Shown one piece after another: positions 20,117 to 32,575 of a DNA stretch of 64,000 nucleotides. A program made the translations under genes and the position numbers. The notes under the pieces were generated by a model that did not search any database, was not told where the DNA came from, and worked only from the letters and a program-made list of their open reading frames with translations. Each line of letters starts with the position of its first letter. Position 1 is the stretch's first letter. Source of the stretch: Cryoendolithus antarcticus (taxonomy: Eukaryota; Ascomycota; Dothideomycetes; Cladosporiales; Cladosporiaceae); assembly GCA_002077065.1 (NCBI GenBank), contig NAJO01000064.1:62001-126000 (forward strand), read 5' to 3'.

Positions 20117-21850
20117 CTACTTCGCACTCCCATTCATCCCCTGAGCCTTCTCGATCGTCCCCCTCACACCCCCTTTCCCACCCACCTCTCTGCAAACGAG
20201 ACTGACGCTCAAATCAGCCTGCACATTAACCTGCACCTCCACCTTCCCGCCCTTCTTCACGCCCCGAATCCCAGCCTCAGCAAGCACCTTCTTACTCTTG
20301 AACACCCGTTCCCTGACCTCCTCATCCTCCTCGTCGCTGTCCTCATCGCTATCCTCAGCGTCTTTGGTCCCATTCGTAGCAGCCTTCTCCGGCTTCGTGA
20401 CTTTAATCTCGCGCACGCCCTCAGCTAGGCGGATTAGCACGTCGCCGCCAGCTGGAACGGCGATCTGGGCTGTGCGGCGCGCGGGGACGGGGGTGTCTGC
20501 GGGTACTATGACAGCGAAACTGTCGTTGCCGAGGACGATGCCGATGGGGTGGTGGGTGTGAGGTGTTACTGTTACGACCGCCTCGGTGCTGGACTCGATG
20601 TCCTCTTTCTCGAACTCTGAGATCAAGCTAGCTTGGATCGCCGCGCCTCGCACCGCGAGCTCAGATGGGTTTGTGGCCGTAGCGGAAGTCGAGGGAGCGA
20701 TGATCGTTGTTGTGGAAGGGAAATGGGATTGCAAGTTCGCGGTGATCTTGGGCGTGTGCGATGTGCCACCTGTGAGGAGTATGGTGTCGATGTCGAGGAT
20801 ATCAAGCTCGGCTTTTTGTACCGCAGCTTCAATGAAGCGGGTGAAGGACGCGAAGACCTTGTTTGCCAGCAGCTCGTAGCGGGTCCGTGGGACGGCGAGG
20901 GTGAAGTCCCGGCCATCTATCAAGGACTCGATGGAGAAGGAGGCGTTTTGGCCGATACTGAGGGCTTTTCGCACGGCTTCGGCTTCGAGGGTGAGCTTTG
21001 CTACGGACCGAGCGTTTTCTCGCGGGTCGCCGGCGGACTTGTTCTTCTTGAAGAACTCCTTCGCCGCGTATTCGATCAGAACTTTGTCCAGTGTTGAGCC
21101 GCCGAGCTCGTAGTCGTGGGCTGTGGCGAGTGTGGTGTAGATGCCTCCTCTGCTCGCGATTACTGCGATATCACTCCTTATGCCTCCCAAATCTGCAACA
21201 AGCACAATCTTGTCGTGCTTGCTCTCATCCCCCTCTCCACTCTGCAGCAACTTCGCATCATGCGCCAACAACGCCGCAACAGGCTCATGTATCGTCTGAA
21301 TAATCTCCAGCCCCGCCTTCGACGCAGCCTTACTCACAGCACTCTTCTGCTCCTCTTTGAAATCGCTCGGCACAGTCAACACCGCGCTCCCGACCTCCCG
21401 TCCCAGATAATCCGTCGCACTCTGGCGCAGCCTCTTGATATGCCGCACCGCGACCTCCTCAACAGAGATCTCCGTCTCCTCCTCCCCCTCGCCCTCCTTC
21501 ACCACAAACCCCACGCCATCCTCCCCAAGCTTCTTCGGATGCGCACTCCCATGACAAGCCGTCGGATCCACGTTTCCAAACCCCTTTCCCAAGAAGTCCC
21601 GGAAGAAAGCTACGGTGTTCGTCGGGTTCCGCACAATCTGGGCCTTGGCTTGCGTGCCTGTGTATTCCTCGCCAGAGACGTATGAGAGGATCGAAGGGAT
21701 TTGACGATCGCCTTCTTCGTTCGCGATGACTTCTGCTTTGCCGTCGGGGCCGGTGTATGCGATGGAGGAGTTTGTGTTGCCGAAGGAGAGGCCGATTGTG
21801 GTTTTTGTGGGAGGGGGAGTGGGAGATCCGGGGACTTCGTCGTCGCTCAT
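20117..21850 (-). CDS. SSZ1: Atypical Hsp70 SSZ1 (ribosome-associated complex)
   Basis: From ATG 21850 the frame gives 577 residues beginning MSDDEVPGSPTPPP. The actin-like ATPase fold is clear: TTIGLSFGNTNSSIAYTG phosphate loop 1, NEEGDRQIPSILSY, SAVLTVPSDFKEEQK, VADLGGIRSDIAVIA and TGGTSHTPKI. As in Ssz1, the substrate-binding part is short. It carries an acidic insert (DSDEDSDEEDEE) near residue 500. Ssz1 pairs with the J-protein zuotin at the ribosome exit tunnel to stimulate Ssb. The same frame stays open another 106 codons upstream to an ATG at 22168, but that stretch is not chaperone-like and is more likely leader; I chose the start that matches the family. Confidence 0.9.
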   Translation of the reverse strand: MSDDEVPGSPTPPPTKTTIGLSFGNTNSSIAYTGPDGKAEVIANEEGDRQIPSILSYVSGEEYTGTQAKAQIVRNPTNTVAFFRDFLGKGFGNVDPTACHGSAHPKKLGEDGVGFVVKEGEGEEETEISVEEVAVRHIKRLRQSATDYLGREVGSAVLTVPSDFKEEQKSAVSKAASKAGLEIIQTIHEPVAALLAHDAKLLQSGEGDESKHDKIVLVADLGGIRSDIAVIASRGGIYTTLATAHDYELGGSTLDKVLIEYAAKEFFKKNKSAGDPRENARSVAKLTLEAEAVRKALSIGQNASFSIESLIDGRDFTLAVPRTRYELLANKVFASFTRFIEAAVQKAELDILDIDTILLTGGTSHTPKITANLQSHFPSTTTIIAPSTSATATNPSELAVRGAAIQASLISEFEKEDIESSTEAVVTVTPHTHHPIGIVLGNDSFAVIVPADTPVPARRTAQIAVPAGGDVLIRLAEGVREIKVTKPEKAATNGTKDAEDSDEDSDEEDEEVRERVFKSKKVLAEAGIRGVKKGGKVEVQVNVQADLSVSLVCREVGGKGGVRGTIEKAQGMNGSAK

Positions 21851-22529
21851 CTTGGGCGAGTTGGGGGGGTGTGAGAGCGGCTGGTATTCGCTATGATCTT
21901 TGGATCTGACAGTCTTACGAGCCGTGAAGATAACAGGAGGACGATATATGCTAAGTACAATGTGGTAATCGAAGCGCGATTGGAAGTCAACTTTTTTGAC
22001 ACTCGTGAACTTTCTCGACGTCCGTGCACATGGACTGGAGAGCGAAGTCTTGGCAAAAGCAACGACAGATGAGGAAGGAGACGAAGCGTACGAGAGACAC
22101 TGTACCTGCAAGTGAGAGAGCTTGATGCCAATTAGACTAATACATTCGAGGTAGTCGAAGCTAGACATATGTACACTCTGCCGCTTCACTCGCTTTTCCG
22201 CCCTCACTTCACGTCCGTCTCCTGTTCTCCATCCGTCTACTACCCAACTCAACCCCGTCAGGCCCGCAGTCAGCAGCTCATGGGTCGCGTTCGACGAATG
22301 TCATCGATCACCTGGGGTGTGCCGTGCAACAGCGCGCAAGATCTGCATCTTGTGGATGCAGACCCCTCCTTTGCGGGATTGGACGACTTCGGGATGCGCT
22401 CGCCTCGCCTGCCCGTCTTGTTGCGACTCAGCAAACGCTCTACCGCCGCATACCCCGACACCGCCGCCGCGTGATGGGTCTGGTTCTCGTTGCAGCTTAT
22501 AGCTGATCCCAACTCGAGGTCGCGTACGC
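21851..22529. other. Upstream region of SSZ1
   Basis: Promoter and leader of SSZ1 plus the 3' flank of the deubiquitinase gene on the same strand. The SSZ1 frame is open through part of it (see SSZ1). No separate gene. Confidence 0.4.
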
Positions 22530-25462
22530 TCAGGACCTCATTCTCTCATACAACAAGATGTAAGCCACTTTGTTGTCCTTCACGTTTTCCCTCCTGGCAG
22601 TAGTCGGCGTCCTCTTCCCCGCCGTACTGCTCGGCGTCGCTGTGCCATTGGTCGTAGCAGCGCCAGCCAACTTCTTCGCCGCCGTAGCAGCTCCGTTCAC
22701 CTCGTTCCATGGCTTCTCCTCTACAGGTGTCTCTTCGTCAAGTCCGTCGTACATGTTGCGTTGCTTCTGCAAATCCTGCTCAGCCTTGTGCTGTTCCAAC
22801 GCCCGTGCAAGTAGCTTCGGGTCCTCCTCAGCGCCGCCTTCTGCAACGTCTTGAGGGCGTACGCGGCGAATGACAGTATCGTCCATCCTGACCCACTCTC
22901 TCGAATCCTGACGTAGTACGTCCACGGTGTAGTGTCCGCCCGCAGCAGACTTGCCATGGTGGTAGACGACAGCGGTCAGGCGGTACTTTGGAAGTCCGCC
23001 CTTGACTGCAAACCCACCGCGCTTTGAAGGCGGAAAGACCTCCTTGGGGATTTCCAGCTCAAGCGGGTAGCCGACCTTTTTCCAGATCTTCACCGTACCG
23101 GTGAGATTGCTCTCGTACTGAAAACGCTTTAGGTGCAAGATCAGGACGGGTGGAAGCGTGTCGATGAAGACTTGCTTCTTGGCAGAGTTCGAACGGCCGC
23201 CGAAGTCACCGGTAAGGTTTTCCGTGCGGGTAAGGCCTTTGAGAGCGTCGACGATGTTAGTGACGTGTGAGGCGCCAATATCAAGCTGCAGTGGCTTGTA
23301 CGGCTCAAGCACAACCGAATCCTTCTGGCCCGGAACGCGGAGCTCTGATCGCAGATGGCCGCCGAAAATCTTGGTGATGGGAGACGGGACATCCTCTTGC
23401 CCTGCCGTCCGTGTTACAGAAGCCTTCTGGCGAGGCCCAACTTCAAGCCAGCCGTCGCCTGAAGTCTCTGCTGCAGGCGACGCGACCGATGAGGTCTCGG
23501 ACTTCTGACCTTCCATCACAGTCACGCACTCGTCGTGCAGACCTTCTAGTAAGAAGCCGAGGAACTCCTCAGAGTCTTGTTGTTGGCCTCGTCTCATTCC
23601 TTGGAATCGCGGCAGTCTTCGGATCGCGTCGTAGACATACTCTGGCGTAACCGGGTCGCCGAACTTCTCTAGTTCCTCTGGCTTTAGCTGTTTTCGTAAG
23701 GCATCTGCAGAGTCACCACTGCCGATGACTTTGAACTCTCGCATGAACATGATGAGAGCATCTACGAGTGGTGTCTCACTCTTAATGGAGTGCACAGTGC
23801 GCTCTTGGACTTGGCCAAGGAAGTCGTAGAACGGGGCGCAAAAGACGAGCACTTGCAAGATCTGTGTTGCTGTCAGTACCGCCCAGGTGAATCAGGTTTG
23901 TTTTACACTCACCGAATTCATATAGCACATGTTACCAGTATTTACTAGCCCTCTGGGCTCCAAGAAAGAAAGTCGATCATTTGCAACAGTGTACTGTCTC
24001 AGTGCCTCCGACAGAGAAGCGCTCTGCGGCAGCTTCGCAACGCCATTTGCAGAGAGGCTGCCGTTCTGCTGTGAAGATGCACCGGCAACAGTGTCCTTGC
24101 TACGGACTAAGTCTGCCCATGACTTCGGAGCCGCCGGCTTCGCAGGCGCCTTCACCTCCTCTTCTTGCACTGGCGTAGACTCCTCCGTTGTGGCTACTGG
24201 CTCTGCCTCTGCCGACACAGTGTCTGGGAGAGCCGAAACAGGCGTGGCAGGCGGTGCGATCTTCTCGGCGGCGGCTGCAGTGGCCTTGGACTTTGGCAGA
24301 CCGGGTATGTAAGGTACAGCGATCGCAGTCCGTGTGTCTCGTCGAGTATGCTGAGACATTTGTGTCGGTGTAGGCTTTGGCGATGGTGCCGAAGCTTGTG
24401 CAGGTGTAGTAGGTGTCGAGACTTGTGTACAGTCGCTCTCTGATGGAGCTTGTGATGTGGCTGGTGTCTCACGCTCTGACAGAGCAGCGATTGTAGACGT
24501 CTCGGAGGCAGGTTCCTCTGCTTGTACGCGCTCAGCGGCTTCCTCATCTCCCGCTTGGCCGTCCGTAGTCTTAGCCGCATTGAGGTGTGGCAATGCTAGT
24601 GCATCGTTGGATGTGTTGAGATGTTGACGCTTTCGCCGACGCGCCATTGCACGCGGCGGGAAGGAGGCGGCGGTCGTGTTGTCGGAATACCAAGGAAGCT
24701 AAGACTTCATCAGTACATCGGTCTACATCTGTCATGGACGCACCTTACCTTCGGTTGGTGGGGAACATATGTCACTGGAGGAAGTGACAATGGGTTCGTC
24801 GGAACCGGCTCCTGTCTGGCGACAGCAGGCGGAGGTACTTCCGTTGGAAGTACCGGCGAAGCCATTGATTTCGCGGGTGACGACTTCGCAGCATCCTTCA
24901 CTATGGGCGTCGGCTCACCTCTCGGCGGTGTGGGCGCTGGTGAAGGCAGTCCCATGGGTGTGTGTGGATAAGAAGCCATGTGGTGTGGCATTGGACGGGG
25001 CGAAGGCGCTGCTTGCATCGATGGTTGGAATGCCTGTACATGCTGCGGCTGCTGCATAGGCGTCCCTCGCATGTTCGGCTGCATGCTCTGAGCATTGCCA
25101 TATCCGTGCTGAGGATACACCTGCTGGGGCTGTGAAGAGACCACGAGCGGTGATCGAGGCGGGTGTTGCGGCGCGTACTGTTGCGGAGGTATTTGCTGTG
25201 GCATACCATGGTGTGGCATCTGCGCATACGGATATTGCTGATACGTGGGCTGCCATCTCGGGTACTGCTGTTGTCCTTGCTGAGGATAGTAGGGAACGTG
25301 ACCGTGTTGCGGCGGATAGCCGTAGGGGTGGTGCATTGGCGACTGAGGCATGCCATGCTGCATGTTGTAGTTGTATTGCTGTTGCCGCCGCGATTGCTCA
25401 TGATGTGGTATGTTTTGTTGGCCGTGGTGCTGGCCAGCACCGGCCGGGTATTGGTTCATCAT
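22530..25462 (-). CDS. UBP3: Ubiquitin carboxyl-terminal hydrolase, UBP3/USP10 type, three exons
   Basis: Exons 25462-24749, 24698-23913 and 23861-22530 give 943 residues. The first 230 residues are Gln/Pro/His/Tyr-rich low complexity. A LPWYSD motif follows at the second exon start and a Glu/Ala/Pro/Thr-rich linker to about residue 470. The USP domain has the Cys box GLVNTGNMCYMNS, split by intron 2 directly after the Ser codon. It continues with QQQDSEEFLGFLLEGLHDE, LPPVLILHLKRFQYE, and the His box AGGHYTVDVLRQDSREWVRM with the DD pair. Ubp3 with Bre5 deubiquitinates COPII, ribosomal and stress substrates. The alternative, another USP such as CreB, is less likely because of the N-terminal region and the LPWYS element. 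Confidence 0.9.
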
Positions 25463-26168
25463 GATCGGGGTGCTCGGACTGCAGGACCTGCGCGGCCCTG
25501 CGGATTCTGGTTCTCTAAACCAGAGCCGATCGTGGTGCCGGAGGTGAGGCGAAGGAGGGTGGTGGGCGTGCTTGAGCGGGCCGCATGGGAGGTGATAGGT
25601 ATGTAGGCGCGGTATTCGCTAGGCGGGTAGGGGTGTCGTAGTGAGTCGAGAGCGCGGTCTCCTGCGATTACTCAGCAGACTCGACAGCGGTAGGCGAGAG
25701 GGGCCGTCGTCGCTATGCTCCAGCGATAGTAAATGGAGCACCTGTACGGTGCAGGACTTGTAAGCTGGGTACCCAGTATGTGTAGGAGTCGAGGATGTGT
25801 GAACGGTGGTGCTGCTGCATCATTCTAAAGTTTGGAGAACGCCCATTCACATTCGGCAACTTTACGCGAGCTTTACATTGAACGCTCAGACGAAGCGGAA
25901 GGACTCGGATATAAACCTATTGAAGGCCGACTATTGCTGAGGAGCATTGTATCGATTTCGCTCTGGAGTGCTGTCTGGCAGCTTCTCCACCAGTCGTACC
26001 CTGCCGTCTTCCATTGCCGCCCAGGCTGCCTCCGTCCAACAACACAATCTTCTTCCAACGGGCAAGCATTATTCAAGTGCGATACAATGAACTAGCCACG
26101 TAGCACATCCACCGACTGTAACGACTCGCGTACCTCTCGCTTCGTCCCTGGCCTCAAAGCTTGGGTCT
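25463..26168. other. Promoter region of the deubiquitinase gene
   Basis: Upstream of UBP3 (minus) and downstream of the coiled-coil gene (minus). Nothing else recognised. Confidence 0.4.
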
Positions 26169-27541
26169 CTAAGAAGGCCCCTTCTTCTTCTTCGCAGCCG
26201 GAGTCCTAGCACGCACCACAGCCCTTGCATTGATTCTAGGCTCACCTTTCGCCCTTGGCTTCCAGTGAGTAGTGTCTTGGTCGAACTTTATTTCATCCGA
26301 GCCATCACCATGCAGATCAAAATGTACGCGCCGCTCTTCCTCCGCCTCCAAAGCCTTCCTAGACTTCTTGCGCTCCCTGATCGGCGGAGCCAGAGCCGTA
26401 CGTTTGCCTGCTGACTTAGCAAAGCTTTTGAAGAAGCCTAGCTTGCTGGTTGACTCAGGGCTACCGAGAGTGCCGGATTTGTAGGCGTCTAGGGGGTTGC
26501 GGATGGCGGTAGTAGCGTCGAGGGTCTCCGGGCCGGTTTTAACGGCATTCTCAGTGCGAGTCTCGATCGTTTCCATATACGACTCATCACCCGCAGTCGT
26601 GTGGAAGGACATGCTCTGTCTCTGCGACGTAATGCTTGTCTGATGAACGCGCTCCCCTCGGACAGTACGTGGAGCGGTGGGCGGCGCGACAGGCTCTTCG
26701 TTGTTGGAAGTAGGTTGAAGGCGAGAGCGGACAGCGGTCTCAGGCTCTGCTCTGGCAGCTCTTGGCGTAGCGATTCTCAGCCAAAGCGGTACGAGCGGCT
26801 TGAACGAGGCCGTTATTTGCATCCTCGCGACTGGCAGAACCCACAGCCTCAGCAGCTGCTACTCGCGTGGTGTTCGGCGGTGCAACATTCGGAATGTTAG
26901 CCTCCGAGGGGGCAGCCACCGGCTCCGATGCCACTACATTGGCGAACAGAGCTGTGACGGCCAAGCATGGCTGCAAGATCTGCCTGCAAGATGTCAGCAG
27001 GAGACCTCGAAGCAGGCAGAGAAATAATAGCGAGGCTAACACAAGTCGATCGAAACGCTCGTCGCCCGCCTTGACTTGTTCACGCACTGCCCTGAACGGC
27101 GTCGGTAACGCTCTTGACAGCCGCGCAGCTATTATGGATATACAGATTCTCCGCATGTGAAGCCTCAAGCGCCGCTCGCAGCTCCTGCACAGTCTTCGAC
27201 AGGTTCTTCATGTCGCCTCTGAGTCCTGCACTGCTGGCTTGCTGCTCATCCGTGATGAGCTCCAGATCTGCAGTCTTGTCTTACTGCTGGCAAAGCGCCG
27301 CCTTGTAGGCACTGAGTTTAGCTGCTGCGTTATTAAGCCAACCTTTCACGTCGGCCATATGCTTGTCTCGCTTCTCAAACTTGATCAGCAGCTGTTTGAC
27401 CGCCTCGCCAAGTGCTGCGGCGTCCGTGCTGACTGGTATGAGTGTGCAACTCGGGTCGAGGAAAGTCGAAGGAAGTGTTGTCAGCGAAGTGTGAGTGTTG
27501 GTGTGGTTGAGATTTGCTGATGTGTGTACACAACAAGCCAA
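26169..27541 (-). CDS. Unrecognised coiled-coil protein gene; start unresolved and in-frame stop
   Basis: No family recognised. The C-terminal part is well formed: an Arg/Lys/Pro-rich exon 26746-26169 ending in a basic AAKKKKGPS tail, preceded by plausible exons 26979-26793 and 27091-27043 and a coiled-coil exon ending at 27144. GT-AG introns lie between them, and the CT|G join restores HAENLAVREQVKAGDERFDRL. Upstream the same heptad-like frame continues (KGWLNNAAAKLSAYKAALCQQ) but is cut by a TAA at 27283-27281. Either an undetected intron removes it, translation starts at the ATG at 27211, or the allele is broken. No ATG with a clear context was found for the upstream part. Exon limits here are hand-made and tentative. 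Confidence 0.4.
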
Positions 27542-28083
27542 GACAGTGACATTGGAGGCAAGAGCGACTCGGGTATGATCTGATCAACAACGTGCCTGCA
27601 CTCCAGAGACCTCGGCCACTGAAAGCCAAATGCGATCCAGTGAGAGTGAGAGAGGACGGTGATCTGATGAGCACGAGATTTTGGCCAGGACATAACCTTA
27701 TGGCTGCTCTGCACATGCATCATGGCTTGTGCTGTAAAGCCTCCCTGTCATGCAAAGTCAGCGTGAGATTGTTTTCTCTGAGTGATGGCTTAGCTGTCAG
27801 GATGCCTATCCTCATACCAATCCTCGAAATTGACAGCATACCGCCCACCACCTGAGCCTCTGCACTGGCAGGACTCGGAGCTCACAAGCCCCATCGTGGG
27901 TGCATCTACCTGTCTCTCGCGAAAAGCCTCGAACGGGCAATGCTGCCAACTAGAAGGACGATTGAGGGAAAAAGAAGCAATTGAATGCGAAGCTGATCGT
28001 GCCCGATGCGTTTGTCACTGTACAATGTCTCCTCCATGCCCTCCTGAATTCCCATGCGCCCAACGCGCAATATCGTCCATCGA
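27542..28083. other. Intergenic, no gene seen
   Basis: Left boundary depends on the unresolved 5' end of the coiled-coil gene; a 5' exon may lie near 27560. Also the 3' flank of MGR2. Confidence 0.35.
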
Positions 28084-28595
28084 TCAATTCTCGTCCTTCC
28101 GTCCTTGCCGCATCCGCTCCTGCCACTGCCTCTTCAATATGACGGGTCGTCCGTGATTTGCCTGCGCGGCTGCGAACGCCTGTGTCATGATCGGGGAGCT
28201 CTCGGTGCGTATCGTTGTGCCGATGGACATAAAGAAGCTAGCCTTGGTGTCAGATCACACTACCGAAGTCCTCTCCATGATCGTGCCTACCCGAACGTTG
28301 CAGCAGATCCAAGCATGTACTGTCCCAATGTTCGCATCATGCCGTTCGGTCCAGGCCCATAACGCACAATGTTCGTGGCGCCGAAGATGAAGCCAATTAT
28401 CAGACCGACCGCTGGATCCGCAATCAGCCCTGTTCCTTGGATCGTCAACCTCGATCAACCTACTTCCACCCATCATGCCGCCCATCTTCACTGCGAGCTG
28501 TTAGCTAGCACACTGCTCACAAGGGTGCAGGGCAGCTTACGCTTGTCCAACGTGGAGGGGCCGCTCATGCCGCCGGCGGCGGCGACTGGAGGCAT
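28084..28595 (-). CDS. MGR2: MGR2/ROMO1-like subunit of the TIM23 inner-membrane translocase, four exons
   Basis: Exons 28595-28541, 28490-28464, 28411-28291 and 28237-28084 splice in frame to 118 residues (introns 50, 52 and 53 bases, GT-AG). The product reads MPPVAAAGGMSGPSTLDKLK, then the glycine-rich first helix MGGMMGGTVGLIIGFIFG, then NGMMRTLGQYMLGSAATFGF with the second helix FFMSIGTTIR. These two helices joined by a GPNGMMRTLGQYM-type loop are diagnostic of Mgr2/ROMO1, which caps the TIM23 channel laterally and controls preprotein release in the inner mitochondrial membrane. The C-terminal tail is polar and basic. The gene has no long open frame on its own and is visible only when spliced. 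Confidence 0.92.
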
Positions 28596-29342
28596 CTTGG
28601 TGTGGATGTTGGTTGTTGGAAATGTCTACATAGCTGTCAAGTCTAGGCCATCGACGGCTGCAGCTGTCGTTGACGGTAGATCGGTCTACGGTAAGGTTAG
28701 CCGCGCCTGCGGTCCGTAGTGTGGAGAAGTGCCAAGAAGCGTTTGGTCACGTGAGCAATCGGGGGACAGAGGAGCACACCGGCGACGACCTTTGAGACAT
28801 CGACGCAGACTCAGGCGTGAAAGGACGACACACGAGTGGAGAGATAGTGTGGACTGGCAATGATCAACTCGTTCACCAGAGTGGAGGCAAGTCAGCATCA
28901 TTCCTCCTCGCGCTGCCGCTGTGCGCACGAGCGCTTCGCTTCTCTCCTTTCAACGCGGGACAACATTAAGCGAGAGATCCTGGACCACACCAACATCTCG
29001 CCGATCTGACCCTACGACATTCACCATACCAAGACCACTACGCGAGTTCGGTGACTGCTGTACTTCTAGCTATACCTACTCTTCACATCGGGCCAGCTGC
29101 CATCTCCGCACACAAGGAACACGACCGCGAACCGCACCGCACCCACGTTGCAACAAGGAAACGACCACGACTCCGGCACACGAGCAGTGCATGGTCATAG
29201 CAGCGAGCAGCGCTCCTAACAGCATATTGATATATCGGGGCAGTCTGCGTGGACAAGCAGTGGTGCGTGACGGAGCTGAGCAGGCACGAGAGACGGGGCA
29301 AAGCAACAACACCGAAGCAGTCACGGCAGTCACGCTTCCTCC
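28596..29342. promoter_or_regulatory. Divergent intergenic region, MGR2 / FHA gene
   Basis: Contains both promoters and probably the long leader of the FHA gene. Short frames only. Confidence 0.4.
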
Positions 29343-31682
29343 ATGACGGCCGTCGCACCGCCAGTCAATCTCCAGCAGAACGGCAAGATAGGATGGAGTA
29401 ATGGCACAAATGGGAGCGCGTACCCTTCAATGACGCAGGATGAGGGCAGCAAGATGATGTTCGCGCCCGGGCCGCGGAAGACGGTCGCCAGGCAAAACTC
29501 CGCCACTTCACTCGCATCGACAGGCTCATCGACTTCCACAATATCGGCATCTTCGTCTACCGGCACGAATGGGACTAGCGGGACGGCGCCGACAAGCGTG
29601 GGATCGGGAGAGGCAGGGAGCTGGGCAGTGCGCAAGAAGCCGACGCGGGGACTGTGGCCGCCCGGCAAAGCAGAGCCAGCGACTGGACTCAGTAGTGCGC
29701 GTCCGCAGCCAGTGACTTCGAATTCATCGGGCCAAATCGTGACGACTGCCATATCTGCGATACATGCACCCATGCTACCCTCACAACAAATGGCGAATGG
29801 CACATCACTGCAGAATGGCGGTGCTGTCCGAAGTCAAAATGCGAATGAGCCGCCGGCGATACTTCACTTACTGCCCATCAATGGCACTTTCGAGCGAAAG
29901 ACAATCACTGTGCCTTACTACCCAGAAGTGCTACGGATCGGACGACAGACGAATGCAAAGACCATACCCACCCCACTGAACGGCTACTTCGATTCGAAAG
30001 TGCTCTCACGACAGCATGCAGAAGTGTACGCAGATCGCAATGGACGCATCTTCATCAAGGACGTGAAGAGCAGCAACGGCACATTCGTGAACGGCATGAG
30101 ACTGAGTCCAGAGAACAAAGAGTCGGAGCCGAGAGAAGTGCGGGAGCAGGACGTCTTGGAGCTGGGCATTGACATCGTCAGTGAAGATCAGAAGACAGTA
30201 GTGCATCACAAGGTCGCAGCAAAGGTCGAACATGCAGGAGTGTATCAGCAAGGCGGCGATTCGATGAATTTCGGCGACCTGGATCCGAGCGGCGGGAATG
30301 GTATGCTAGAAGGCGGGCAGCCGATGAAGAGGACTGGTAGTCAGACAAGCATTAACGGGCGTGGCGCTCTCAATATGCCTGGGCAGATGGCGTTGAATGG
30401 GCCATTACTAGGCCAGCCCACGAATGTGCGCAACTGGTTGAATCCGATCACGACCGAGCATATCGTTAAGAAGCTCAACGTGCGTACTGTCAGACCCATC
30501 GCGATGGGAGCACAGCTAACGTTTCTGTAGACCGAGATGAAGCTCGCAATCCAGCAATCACAAGATCTCCAACGAGCCCGTCAATGCATAGAAGCAATGC
30601 TCGGCAACGAGAGCAAATCACCAGGCAAGGACTCGAAGCCTGCATCCGAGAAGTCGAAGGCATCGCCCGTGAAGTCACTGGGCGATCTCAAATCGCATTT
30701 CTCCGAGCCTCCTGCGCCTCCACCACAGGCACCACTGCCAGAAAAGCCGGACGTGATCAAGGCTCTCGCAGATCCGCTGATCCAACCGCTGCTTCGTCGA
30801 GCAGACACCACGCGACCAGTGTCGAACAGCAGTTCACCCACGCGCATGGATCACTCGAGCGATATTTTGCGCCTTTGCGAAGCCTTAAAACTTGCGAAAG
30901 GCGAGCTCAGCAGCCAAGCAGAGCGAATGAAGGGCCTTGAGACTCAGCTTGCGGAGGAGCGCACTGCTCGCGAGACAGCCGAGCAGCGAGCTCAGGGGTC
31001 TGCTCCTCACTCGCCCACCGAGTCTTCCATAGGAGTCAAGGCTAAGCACGACTCTGCGCAGTCCAAGCACATCTCTCAGGATGGCTCTCTCGTCGGCACA
31101 GAAGGTCTGCAAGCCCAACTCGAGAGGCTGCAGGACAGGATGGACCAGATGAAGACGGAGATGGAGAACTATCGGCAGAGGGCGGAAAGCGCGGAGACGG
31201 AGAGGGACGAGGCCACGAAGACGTTGGCAGAGATGGTGGAGGAGAAGAGGAGGGAGAATGCTGGCGCTGTCGGACTGAATGGCAGTGTCTCGAGGAACGC
31301 GTCAAGGTCAAGGCCGAACTCATCTGGATCTGGCAAGAAGGCTTCCGGTCACGATCGCCCTACAGCGAACGGACACGCCATCACTCCAGCTTCTCATACT
31401 GGCCCCGGCAGCCCGACAACATTCTCCCTCCTCGAGAAGGCTGGACTGGAAGACGGTGGCGTGATCACACCGGCTCAGGCCAAGATTCTACAGGACTTCT
31501 TGAACCACGAGGTGCTCGGCAATACAGACGGCGGGACTGGGCTCAGCGTAGCTACTTCTACCAATGGGCACGAGAGCGCGCTCATGTATCACGGACGGCC
31601 ATTGACGAGTGCTGCGTTGGTGGTGCTTGTTGGAGTATGTCTAATGGGATGGATTAACAACTGGAAAGTGGCTGAGCGATGA
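29343..31682 (+). CDS. Tail-anchored FHA-domain protein, STRIPAK/FAR-complex SLMAP-like
   Basis: Exons 29343-30479 and 30531-31682 join at a 51-base intron (branch GCTAAC) to 762 residues. A Ser/Thr/Gly-rich N-terminus precedes an FHA domain at about residues 180-290: LRIGRQTNAKT, the LSRQHAEVYAD phosphothreonine-binding loop and VKSSNGTFVNG. Next is a KKLNTEMKLAIQQSQDLQRA element, a Ser/Pro linker and a long coiled coil (about 500-620). The end is a single hydrophobic helix LTSAALVVLVGVCLMGWI with a short WKVAER tail, a tail anchor. This is the layout of SLMAP orthologs (yeast Far9/Far10, Neurospora HAM-4, Sordaria PRO45), which place the STRIPAK complex at nuclear and ER or mitochondrial membranes for hyphal fusion and fruiting. 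Confidence 0.9.
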
Positions 31683-32575
31683 AGGACGGCAAGTACCAGG
31701 TGGGAAAAACTTTAAGGTGGTCCAATCCATGGCAACAACCCAATTGGCGAGAAGGACGGACGGCCAGTATGATGCTTCGGCAGATCTCCGACAGGCGAAT
31801 GTGGGCATCGACGGCCACGAGCACGCCTTGGACGCTCTTCACGATGGACGATGGCTTTGAGTGATCGAGAAGTAGCGATGGTGAGCACGATAGACGCACT
31901 CAGAGCGTCTCTTCCCTTTGTCAGCGTTGTGTACACATCGGCGGCATGGCGGCACTTTGGGTGGTGGCAAGGCTCCAGTTTACGGCATGGGAGGCATAGC
32001 TGGATCACAGTCTGGCGCTACTAGAAGGCGGGCGGTATTGGATCATTGCTACAACACTCTGCCTTCTTCCCAAGTCATCGTTTCATCCTCCCTGTAGTCT
32101 CATACATCGTGCTCGACCCTTCTCTCATGGTCACCACGCATGTCGGTTTCTCCACCCCCGTGCCAAAATTGCGGGGTACCGCCATGGGGGTTCGCTACGC
32201 ACGTGCCACACGTACCTTGGAGCTCTCTCCTCTCCTTCCCGCATGCACTCTACACTGCATGTACCGGTATCGAGGTATCGTGCAAGGCCAAGGTGGACGC
32301 TATTCGACGCAGACTCTCTCTCAAGCTCTCTCTTCGACATTGACTGACATTGACTGGTATCGATATCTGGAGCTGGATTTGAATAGGAGTTGACTGAGGA
32401 CGACGGAGTGTTGATTGCGCTTGCATACGGCACTGCAGCGGCACTTGCTTGTCCGCGTGACTGCGAGCTCTTCGCACAGTACAGCAGTATTACCTGCTCC
32501 AGCCCATTGGCTCGCAAGTCTTTATCGCTACTCAGAATCACCTATCGCTACCACCCCCCATCCCTTACGCCCATC
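31683..32575. other. Intergenic, no gene seen
   Basis: 3' flank of the FHA gene and promoter of the NIPSNAP gene. Short frames only. Confidence 0.4.
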
